Of a DNA stretch of 27,995 nucleotides, positions 1 through 6,512 are shown piece by piece. The notes beneath the pieces are model-generated. The model worked only from the letters and a program-made list of their open reading frames with translations. It made no database searches and had not been told where the DNA came from. This DNA is from Actinomycetes bacterium. Lineage in GTDB: Bacteria; Actinomycetota; Acidimicrobiia; Acidimicrobiales; Palsa-688. Position numbers and translations under genes: made by a program. How positions within the stretch are numbered: the first letter of the stretch is position 1; each line of letters starts with the position of its first letter. The stretch covers positions 1 through 27,995 of the forward strand of contig JAKAWM010000001.1 of NCBI GenBank assembly GCA_021827285.1, in the 5' to 3' direction.

Positions 1-1
1 G

Positions 2-484
2 CTCCGCCACGCCAAGTCAGACTGGGGCGACCCGGGCTTGCCAGATCACGGTCGGCCCCTCTCTCCCCGAGGAGAACGGGCCGCTCGTGACCTGGCTACC
101 TACCTGCGGCGTATGGGGGTAACGCCGGCGCTCGTGCTGTGTTCCAGTGCCCTGCGGGCGCGCCAAACGCTGGGCGCATTGGCCATTAGCGGGGAGGTCC
201 GTTACGAGGACGCGCTGTACGGAGCTAGTGCCGGTGAGCTCGTGGAGCGGCTTCAGCTCGTGCCCGAGGCCACGCCTTCGGTCCTACTCGTGGGGCACAA
301 TCCCGGCCTCCAGGAACTAGCCCTTCTCCTCGCAGGGGAAGGAAGCGCCGCTCTACGGGCACGCTTGGGCGAGAAGTTCCCGACGGGCGCGCTGGTCGAG
401 TTGGTGTTCCATGGGCCTTGGGCTGAGCTGGCAGGGGACGGGGCAGAGCTGACCGCCTTCATCGCGCCCCGCGACATCGCGTAG
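2..484 (+). CDS. SixA-like histidine phosphatase, 5' end cut by window edge
   Basis: The reading frame is open from the first bases of the window. It begins LRHAKSDWGDPG, which contains the RHG-type catalytic motif (RHA, with the phospho-accepting His) of the histidine phosphatase superfamily, so the true start lies upstream. Further family marks are LSPRGERAARDLATYL, the CSSALRARQT block with a conserved Arg, and VGHNPGL with the second catalytic His. These match the small SixA-type branch, known for phosphohistidine phosphatases of about 150-170 aa. The substrate in this organism cannot be read from the sequence. The TTG at 38 should not be taken as the start, because it would remove the catalytic motif. 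The gene converges on enolase, and the two stops are about 28 bp apart. Confidence 0.9.
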   Translation, partial: LRHAKSDWGDPGLPDHGRPLSPRGERAARDLATYLRRMGVTPALVLCSSALRARQTLGALAISGEVRYEDALYGASAGELVERLQLVPEATPSVLLVGHNPGLQELALLLAGEGSAALRARLGEKFPTGALVELVFHGPWAELAGDGAELTAFIAPRDIA

Positions 485-501
485 AGGCAGAGCACTAGCA
501 G

Positions 502-530
502 CTCCCGGCTGACTAACGCCTGGCCGGGAG
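502..530. terminator. Hairpin between convergent sixA-like and eno genes
   Basis: An 8-bp perfect inverted repeat, ctcccggc at 502-509 and gccgggag at 523-530, encloses a 13-nt loop. It lies across the end of the enolase gene (stop at 513-515) and just past the phosphatase stop. The position between convergent genes suggests a bidirectional terminator. There is no T-run, as is common for actinobacterial hairpin terminators, so function is inferred from position and pairing only. Confidence 0.5.
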
Positions 531-1790
531 ACCATACGGTGCGTTGGCCAGCTCAGCTTCAATGGCGAGCAGCCGGTTGTACTTGGCCACCCGCTCGCCC
601 CGTGCTGGTGCGCCCGTCTTCAGCTGGCCGCAACCCACCGCGACGGCCAGGTCGGCAATGAAGCTGTCGGGGGTCTCGCCGGAGCGGTGGGACACCATCT
701 GCGTGTAGCCGGCCTCGTTGCAAATGGCGATGGCTTCGAGGGTCTCGCTGACCGTGCCGATCTGGTTGAGCTTTATCAGGGCGGAGTTGCCCACCTTCCG
801 GCCGATCGCCTCACGGATTATGGAGGGGTTGGTCACAAAGACATCGTCTCCCACCAGCTGGGCTCGCCCGCCTAAACGTGCGGTCAGTTTTTCCCATCCG
901 TCCCAGTCGTCCTCGGCCAAACCGTCCTCGATGGACCAGATGGGGTAGTTGGCGACCAGCGTTTCGTACCGCGCGATCATCTCGGCGGTGCTGAAGCGGT
1001 GGCCGGGGGAGTAGCGGTAGCTGCCGTCCGGCTCATGCATCTCGGACGCGGCCGGGTCGAGAGCTATGGCCACCCCCTGGGCCCCGGGGGCGTAACCGGC
1101 AGAGTTGATGGCCTCAACCAATAGGTCAAGGACCTCTTCGGGCGTGCCCAAGTTGGGCGCGAACCCGCCTTCGTCCCCCAGGCCGGTCGAGTGCTTGCGG
1201 GAATGGAGCAGGCTGCGCAAGGCCTGGTAAATCTCGGCTCCCGCCCGTAGCGCTTCGGCAAAGGTGGGAAGCCCTATGGGGGCGAGCATGAACTCCTGGA
1301 ACTCGAGGTCGTTCTGGGCGTGGGCACCGCCGTTCACCACGTTGAAGTGGGGGACAGGAAGGCGCAGCTCAGCGCCCTGAGGCGATAACCATCGGTAAAG
1401 GGGTTGACCCGCAACGGTGGCCATGGCGCGCGCCGCGGCCATGGATGTCCCCACAATCGCGTTGGCACCCAGGCGGGCCTTGTTGTCGGTACCGTCCAGC
1501 TCGATCATGGCCCGATCGAGCTCTGCCAGGCTGGCCCAGGACCGCCCGGACAGCAGGCTGCTTATTTCCGTGTTCACGTTGTTCACGGCCTTGCTGACAC
1601 CCTGGCCCTTGAAGCGCTTCTGGTCCCCGTCTCTCAGCTCTACCGCTTCACGGGTACCGGTGGAAGCTCCGGAAGGGACCCCGGCACTCACGACGGGCCC
1701 GTTGGAGAGGCGCAAGCTCACTTCGAGGGTGGGCCGTGCCCGAGAGTCGAGGATCTCGAGGGCGTGTACTTCGGCGATCTCGTAGGACAT
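513..1790 (-). CDS. eno: Enolase (phosphopyruvate hydratase), divergent form
   Basis: Interconverts 2-phosphoglycerate and phosphoenolpyruvate in glycolysis and gluconeogenesis, in the cytoplasm. The start is the ATG at 1790 (MSYEIAEVHALEILDSR), with GAGG about 9 nt upstream; a longer upstream frame has no family similarity. The protein is 425 aa, the normal length. Catalytic and metal residues are all visible: E207 in GDEGGF, D245, E288 in SIEDGL, D315 in GDD, K340 in LIKLNQ, the H368-R-S loop and K391 in KTGAP. These align with E. coli E209, D246, E290, D317, K342 and K393. Several usually fixed stretches are altered: DSRARPT replaces DSRGNPT, HAQNDLEFQEF replaces HADNNVDIQEF, and ETPDSF replaces ETEDTT. 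It should be active but may be a second, divergent copy. It follows a 26-bp tandem repeat. Confidence 0.96.
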   Translation of the reverse strand: MSYEIAEVHALEILDSRARPTLEVSLRLSNGPVVSAGVPSGASTGTREAVELRDGDQKRFKGQGVSKAVNNVNTEISSLLSGRSWASLAELDRAMIELDGTDNKARLGANAIVGTSMAAARAMATVAGQPLYRWLSPQGAELRLPVPHFNVVNGGAHAQNDLEFQEFMLAPIGLPTFAEALRAGAEIYQALRSLLHSRKHSTGLGDEGGFAPNLGTPEEVLDLLVEAINSAGYAPGAQGVAIALDPAASEMHEPDGSYRYSPGHRFSTAEMIARYETLVANYPIWSIEDGLAEDDWDGWEKLTARLGGRAQLVGDDVFVTNPSIIREAIGRKVGNSALIKLNQIGTVSETLEAIAICNEAGYTQMVSHRSGETPDSFIADLAVAVGCGQLKTGAPARGERVAKYNRLLAIEAELANAPYGLPARR

Positions 1791-1882
1791 GGCGGCGTTC
1801 CTCGCTTTCTGTTCGGCTGCGTTGCTCTGCGGGCCGGCGCCGCCAGCCCCGCACCCCAACCTAGCCTGGCCCGCCAGCCGGG

Positions 1883-1972
1883 TCGAAGGGCCGAACGTCA
1901 CATGGCGATCGAAGGGCCGAACGTCACATGGCGATCGAGGGGGCGAACGTCACATGGCGATCGAAGGGCGAG
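1883..1972. repeat. 26-bp tandem repeat, about 3.4 copies, upstream of eno
   Basis: The unit tcgaagggccgaacgtcaca followed by tggcga occurs at 1883-1908, 1909-1934 and 1935-1960, with a partial fourth copy after 1960. The first two copies are identical and the third differs at two positions. The array fills the gap between the 3' end of the radical SAM gene and enolase, about 95-170 nt upstream of the enolase ATG. Read in the direction of eno, each unit contains ATGTGA, a start codon overlapping a stop. It could be an operator array, a leader element or a neutral repeat; no function can be assigned from sequence. Confidence 0.9.
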
Positions 1973-2005
1973 GGCCTCACGGCGGTCGGGCGGCCGCGGC
2001 CGCGC

Positions 2006-3124
2006 TCAGGCTGGCACGTACCCGCAGGCCGGGTCCTGGCCCAGGGGATCGCCAAAGCTCGCCCATGCCCGCGAGCGCGACCCGCCGCAGAGGTCGCGCA
2101 GCTCGCAGCGCCCACAGCGGCCCGAGAACTCGGCCCTGCGGATGGCCTTGAGCAACTCGTGGTCGCGATATATGGCCACGGGGTCCTCCTCCTTCACGTT
2201 CCCGAGACGGAGGGGGAGGAAACCGGCTGGAAATGCCCAGCCGTCGTGCGAGATGAAGAAGATGCCCTTGCCGTCCCTCGTCCCTGCGCTGGCCGAGTTG
2301 GACGCCTTTTCCGCTGGTCCGAGGCGATGGCGGAGCTCCTCGGACAACTCCTGGTAGAGGGGGCCAAGAGCACGGGCCGAGGCTAGGCCCCCTACCCGCT
2401 CTCGCGCTCGCTCAGCCATGACGCGGCGGTACCAGGGTGCCTCTACCGTACGCACCGCGAAACCGTAATGGGACGCGTCGTAGAGGAAGTGGCAGACATC
2501 CTCGTTCTCGGGTGGGGACAGCTCCTGCTGGTCCCGTCCTCGGCCCACCTTCACGAGAAAGAAGACCTCCCAAGCCGAGGCGCCAACCTCCTTCACGATG
2601 GCGGCCACGCCGGCCAATTCCCGGGTATTGGCGCGCATGACGGCCGTGTTGACCTGCGTCTTGAAGCCGAGGTCGGTGGCCAGCCGCAACGCAGCCAGCG
2701 TCAGCTCGAAGTGGCCCGCCACTCCCCGGATCCCCTGGTGGGTAGCTGGTGTGGCGCCGTCCAGGCTGATCGAGATGCTGCTGACCCCGAGATTACGCAG
2801 CTCGGTCAGTACCGTGGGTGTGAGCCGGGGTGTGACGCTGGGCGCCAGCGCCACGCTCAGGCCGGCCAGGCGGGCGGCTGACACCAGTTGGAACAGGTCC
2901 GGGCGCATCAGCACATCGCCCCCGGTCAGCACGAGCACGGGTAGGCGTTCCGTTGGCGAGGCCCGAAAATGGCTGAGCTTTTCGATGAGCGCCAACCCCT
3001 CGTCGGTGGTCAGCTGGCCCGGCCCCGGGTTGGGCATGGCCGAGGCCCGGCAGTGCCGGCAGGCAAGCTCGCAGGCCTGGGTGGTCTCCCAAAAGACCAG
3101 GGCCGGCGTTCTGTCGAAGTTCAC
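2006..3124 (-). CDS. Radical SAM/SPASM protein (TIGR04053-like)
   Basis: Starting at the GTG at 3124 gives 372 aa beginning (M)NFDRTPALVFWETT. The radical SAM 4Fe-4S motif CxxxCxxC is at residues 18-25 (CELACRHC), followed by a GGD motif (TGGDVLMRPDL) in the SAM-binding half. The C-terminus has the extra cysteine set of SPASM-type proteins: C337, C340, C346 and C367, in CGRCELRDLCGGSR...DPACGYVPA. The opening FDRTPALVFWETTQACxLxCxHCRA and this tail are typical of a family (TIGR04053-like) related to the heme-modifying NirJ/AhbD group; the exact reaction is unknown. The frame remains open to 3337, but that extension has no family similarity and would overlap the divergent gene, so the shorter start is preferred. 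No clear ribosome binding site precedes the GTG. Confidence 0.85.
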   Translation of the reverse strand: MNFDRTPALVFWETTQACELACRHCRASAMPNPGPGQLTTDEGLALIEKLSHFRASPTERLPVLVLTGGDVLMRPDLFQLVSAARLAGLSVALAPSVTPRLTPTVLTELRNLGVSSISISLDGATPATHQGIRGVAGHFELTLAALRLATDLGFKTQVNTAVMRANTRELAGVAAIVKEVGASAWEVFFLVKVGRGRDQQELSPPENEDVCHFLYDASHYGFAVRTVEAPWYRRVMAERARERVGGLASARALGPLYQELSEELRHRLGPAEKASNSASAGTRDGKGIFFISHDGWAFPAGFLPLRLGNVKEEDPVAIYRDHELLKAIRRAEFSGRCGRCELRDLCGGSRSRAWASFGDPLGQDPACGYVPA

Positions 3125-3330
3125 CCAAATACAATGGGTCAGGCAGACCAGCGGCGGGCAGGGCCGTTGGTCCCGAATCTGCTTGGCGTCGGTACATCGC
3201 TGCCTGCGAGGAAGGGCAAAGCCGGGCGGGCTGGGGCCACTGCGTCCCCAAGCACAGGGTGCTCGTGGGCACCCCGGCGAAGCCTGGTGGCCCTTGCCGT
3301 GGTGCAAAGATCGTGGCCGTGATCTTGGAC

Positions 3331-3825
3331 ATGACACCCGAGGAGGTGGAGGGCTTCCTCCGCGAGCAAGTGGTTGGCCGGGTCGGCTGCCACACGGGCG
3401 GCAGGACCTATGTGGTCCCCGTCATCTTCGCCTGGGAGGACGGCTGCGTCTACGTGTACTCGATCGAGGGCCAAAAGGTACGCATGATGAGGCAGAACCC
3501 CGAGGTCTGCTTCGAGGTGGACGAGTACCGCCCCGGTGGTAGCTGGCGGAGCGTGATAGTGCAGGGGACATACGAAGAGCTGAGCGGCGACGACACCGGC
3601 CTGACACTGCGTCTACTGGGCTCCCGCTTCGCTCGCCGAGCCAGCGGCCGGGCCAGCACGGCCGGCAGCTCAGGCGCCGAAGGCAGAGGGCAAGGGCGTA
3701 CGCCGGTGGCCTTTCGCATCCGCGCCCGCGAGGTTACGGGACGCCGGGTAAACCGCTCCTTCGAGGCGAGCGCAAAGCGGCGCGCGGGCAGGTTACTCAC
3801 CCGGCGGATGGCGAAGGGTTCCTAA
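3331..3825 (+). CDS. Pyridoxamine 5'-phosphate oxidase-fold flavin-binding protein
   Basis: A 164-aa protein if started at the ATG at 3331; GTG codons at 3313 and 3319 are equally possible because no strong ribosome binding site is present. The N-terminal 90 residues show the split-barrel pattern of the NimA/PPOX-related family: VGRVGCHTGGRTYVVPV, then YVYSIEGQKVRMMRQNP, then VCFEVDEY and WRSVIVQGTYEEL. These proteins bind FMN or a related flavin, and many are oxidoreductases of unknown substrate. The C-terminal 70 residues are rich in Arg, Ala and Gly and lack family similarity. It is divergently transcribed from the radical SAM gene across about 200 bp, so the two may share a regulatory region. 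No particular substrate can be assigned. Confidence 0.8.
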   Translation: MTPEEVEGFLREQVVGRVGCHTGGRTYVVPVIFAWEDGCVYVYSIEGQKVRMMRQNPEVCFEVDEYRPGGSWRSVIVQGTYEELSGDDTGLTLRLLGSRFARRASGRASTAGSSGAEGRGQGRTPVAFRIRAREVTGRRVNRSFEASAKRRAGRLLTRRMAKGS

Positions 3826-4017
3826 TGTTCTCCGGGAGCATGTCAAACTTAGGGCCGTCGCCGTGCTGAAATGCTCCAGTTCGTGAACCCTTCTATTTTG
3901 GTAAAGCCTCTATTCCCGGGTACAGCCTGATTGAGGAGAGGTTTAGCCTACTTTTAGACGATCCGGTAAAACTACTGCTCGCTCCAGGGTATGCTGGTGG
4001 CCAGAAAGAAGGCTGCC

Positions 4018-4899
4018 ATGGCCAGATGGCATTGCCCCGTTTGTGGGCTAGATTTCGCTTTTCACTCCGAGCTCGACTGGCATATTCGTGAATCCCATGC
4101 TCTTAAGCGTACCGCCGGCCTGGCCGGGCAATTGGAGAGAAAGGCCGTGCTCAGCTGGGGCCTGCTAAAGCAATTGCACTCTGCTCAAGAGGGCCTCTCT
4201 GCGTCATTGTTCTTATGGACGACCCCAGCCCCGGTTATGACCCGTTCGGACGCCGCTAACCTTCGCCAACTGGCGGCGCGCGCCAGCGAACGGCTTTCCC
4301 GAGACCTCCGAGGAGAGGCGTTGGCGCGGATCGAGAGCCGGCTGGGCGAAGCGGTCAGGGCCGCTCAGAGCGGGCCCACCGACCATGGCCTCGCCCTGTT
4401 CGTGAGCCAGACGGGTGCCGCGGTGGTGCCCTTGCCCTTCGCGCCCCGGGAGAGGGTCGTGGTCAACCCGACCTTCGCGGTGCGCGAGTTGCTCGATGGC
4501 CTGGAGAGGTGCCCTATGTACCGGGCGCTGGTACTGCGCGGCCCCGGGTTCCGGTTGCTCGAAGGCCGCGGCGAACGCCTCAGCGAGATCCGCGACTGGC
4601 AGGTGCCGAACCCGTCGCTATGGCGTGCCGCTCGGGCCGAGGCCAACCAGCCCTGGGCCAGATGTTGGACGCCCCGGCAGCGGCGGCGGGCCGCTTTTGC
4701 AGGCCCGGGCCGGGACCGGGTTGCGGCACAGCTGGGACAACCCCCGGGCGTCGCCGGGCATATCGCCCTCGACGAACCTGGCCTAGCCCCAGTCCAAGCG
4801 TCGAACTGGCCACCAGCCTCGTGGTCCGGGAAAGCACAGCCCCGCCACGGCCGTAGAGCCCCACCGCCCGTCCCGGCACTAGCCCCGCCACGGCCGTAA
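4018..4899 (+). CDS. C2H2 zinc finger + bacterial eRF1-like (baeRF) protein, 3' half degraded
   Basis: From the ATG at 4018, which has AGAAGG 5 nt upstream (an in-frame ATG at 3991 is the alternative), residues 6-27 form a classical C2H2 finger: C6-x2-C9-x12-H22-x4-H27. It is followed by a region resembling the N-terminal domain of bacterial eRF1-related factors (baeRF; ribosome-associated or hibernation-type proteins): SLFLWTTP, a helical Arg/Leu-rich stretch, GLALFVSQTGAAVVPLPF, RERVVVNPTF and RALVLRGPGFRLLEG. After about position 4640 the frame loses similarity, while plausible family pieces appear in the other two frames (ALGQMLDAPAAAAGR near 4650-4694, then GPLLQAR near 4688-4708) and again in the first frame (GVAGHIALDEPGLAPVQ near 4747-4797). 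The 3' part therefore looks frameshifted. The tail ends in Pro-rich low-complexity sequence. It faces fumC. Confidence 0.6.
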   Translation: MARWHCPVCGLDFAFHSELDWHIRESHALKRTAGLAGQLERKAVLSWGLLKQLHSAQEGLSASLFLWTTPAPVMTRSDAANLRQLAARASERLSRDLRGEALARIESRLGEAVRAAQSGPTDHGLALFVSQTGAAVVPLPFAPRERVVVNPTFAVRELLDGLERCPMYRALVLRGPGFRLLEGRGERLSEIRDWQVPNPSLWRAARAEANQPWARCWTPRQRRRAAFAGPGRDRVAAQLGQPPGVAGHIALDEPGLAPVQASNWPPASWSGKAQPRHGRRAPPPVPALAPPRP

Positions 4900-4905
4900 A
4901 GCCCC
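4838..4905. repeat. 25-bp direct repeat at the end of the zinc-finger/baeRF gene
   Basis: Two copies of agccccgccacggccgtaga plus gcccc occur at 4838-4862 and 4881-4905, with one mismatch (g/a) between them. The second copy supplies the stop codon of the zinc-finger/baeRF frame. The duplication encodes part of the Pro-rich tail and fits a degenerating 3' end. Confidence 0.85.
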
Positions 4906-4911
4906 GGCGCC

Positions 4912-4960
4912 ATTCTGGTGGTCCTAAGTGCCCCCAGCACGCATTTCGGACCACCAGAAT
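4912..4960. terminator. 13-bp perfect inverted repeat between convergent genes
   Basis: attctggtggtcc at 4912-4924 pairs perfectly with ggaccaccagaat at 4948-4960 across a 23-nt loop. The loop itself contains a small gtgc/gcac pairing. It lies between the ends of the zinc-finger/baeRF gene and fumC, which converge, so a bidirectional terminator is the simplest reading. There is no T-run on either strand. Confidence 0.55.
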
Positions 4961-4986
4961 ACGGCTTCGCCTTCCTCCGAAGGCAC

Positions 4987-6387
4987 TTACTTGACGATCC
5001 CGCCCCTTGTCATCGCCTCCACCGCTAGGGCGCGATCGACTTCCTCTTCGGAGAGCAGCCCCCGCTCTAGCACCACCGTCCGCAGGTCTTTACCCTCGGC
5101 GAGCGACTGTTTCACCACTCGAGCCGCCTCCTCGTAACCGATATAGGGATTGAGAGCGGTAACGATGGCGGGTGACGAAAGAGCGTAGTTGCGGCATCGC
5201 TCGGCGTCGGCTTCCAGCCCGGCAATGCAGCGATCGGCGAACAGGCGGCTCACATTGGTGAGTAGCCGCAGCGATTCGAGGAGGTTGCGGGCAATTACAG
5301 GGAGCATAACGTTCAACTCGAAGTTCCCGCCGGCGCCGCCAAAGGCAATGGAAGCGTCGTTGCCGATGACCTGGGCCACAACCTGGGACACGGCCTCTGG
5401 TATCACCGGGTTCACCTTTCCCGGCATTATCGAGCTCCCCGGCTGGAGGTCGGGGATCCGGATCTCGGCCAACCCGGCCCTGGGCCCGCTCCCCATCCAG
5501 CGCAAGTCCGTGGCGCATTTGTAAAGGGATACGGCCACCGTCCGCAGCACGCCCGAAACTTCGACCAGGGCGTCGCGTGAACCCTGGGCTTCGAAATGGT
5601 CCCGGGCCTCCCTTAGGGGCAAGCCCAGTTCGGAGGCCAGCCGTCTTATAACCCCGGCGGCAAATCCCGGCGGGGCGTTCAGCCCAGTACCCACGGCAGT
5701 ACCACCCAGGGGTAGCTCCCCTACCCGGGGCAAGCTGGCCTCCAGGCGTTCGATGCCGTGCTCAATTGCGGTGGCATAACCGCCCATCTCTTGGCCCAAG
5801 GTTACTGGGGTGGCGTCCATCAGATGCGTACGACCGGCTTTCACCACGCCGGCAAACTCAGCTGCTTTTTGGCGGAGCGTGCTGGCCAGATGCCCGAGGG
5901 CGGGGATGAGGGCGTCCTTCACCTCGGAGGTCGCAGCTAGGTGGATGGCCGATGGGAACACATCATTGGAAGACTGGGAAGCATTGACGTGGTCATTGGG
6001 GTGCACTTGCTGGCCCATGCGCTCCGTAGCCAGCGTGGCCAGGACCTCGTTCATGTTCATGTTGGAAGAGGTACCCGAGCCGGTCTGAAAGACGTCCACG
6101 GGGAACTCGCCGTCCCACTTGCCGCCGGCTACCTCGGTGGCCGCCTCGGTGATAGCCGCAGCGATGGCGGCGTCGATGACGCCCAACTCGGCATTTTGCT
6201 GGGCAGCGGCCCGTTTCACCAGGGCAAGTGAGCGTACGAGGGAACGCTCTATGGGCTGGCCAGAAACAGGGAAGTTCTCCACTGCCCGCTGGGTTTGGGC
6301 CTGCCACTTGGCCCGGGCCGGCACCCGGACCTCGCCCATGGAGTCATGTTCCACCCGGTAGGCCTCAGTCGTACCACTCATACCCAT
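4987..6387 (-). CDS. fumC: Class II fumarate hydratase
   Basis: Converts fumarate and malate reversibly in the TCA cycle; a cytoplasmic homotetramer without an iron-sulfur cluster. The ATG at 6387 (MGMSGTTEAY) is chosen because GGAG lies 7 nt upstream; the ATG at 6381 is the alternative. It is 466 aa, the family length. The superfamily signature GSSIMPGKVNP is at residues 317-327. H188 in GRTHLMDATP, S318, K324 and E331 fall at the E. coli FumC positions for the catalytic and substrate residues, and GSGTSSNMNMNEV and NASQSSNDVFP are intact. There is no sign of damage. It stands alone, with convergent neighbours downstream and a divergent cell-wall hydrolase upstream, about 125 bp away. Confidence 0.97.
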   Translation of the reverse strand: MGMSGTTEAYRVEHDSMGEVRVPARAKWQAQTQRAVENFPVSGQPIERSLVRSLALVKRAAAQQNAELGVIDAAIAAAITEAATEVAGGKWDGEFPVDVFQTGSGTSSNMNMNEVLATLATERMGQQVHPNDHVNASQSSNDVFPSAIHLAATSEVKDALIPALGHLASTLRQKAAEFAGVVKAGRTHLMDATPVTLGQEMGGYATAIEHGIERLEASLPRVGELPLGGTAVGTGLNAPPGFAAGVIRRLASELGLPLREARDHFEAQGSRDALVEVSGVLRTVAVSLYKCATDLRWMGSGPRAGLAEIRIPDLQPGSSIMPGKVNPVIPEAVSQVVAQVIGNDASIAFGGAGGNFELNVMLPVIARNLLESLRLLTNVSRLFADRCIAGLEADAERCRNYALSSPAIVTALNPYIGYEEAARVVKQSLAEGKDLRTVVLERGLLSEEEVDRALAVEAMTRGGIVK

Positions 6388-6512
6388 GAGGGTACTCCGC
6401 AACCCGATGGGACTGCCTAAACGAAGCTACCCGTGACGGCTGGGGCAGAAGTTGTTAAAGTGACTGGCGGGGCCGGTGAGTCGGGGGACCGGTTCGTCGC
6501 GAGGAGGTAACC

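Noticed and set aside
6388..6512. c-di-AMP (ydaO-type) riboswitch upstream of the NlpC/P60 gene
   Set aside because: Such riboswitches often precede actinobacterial cell-wall hydrolases, but the gap is only about 125 bp and no matching conserved motifs are visible.
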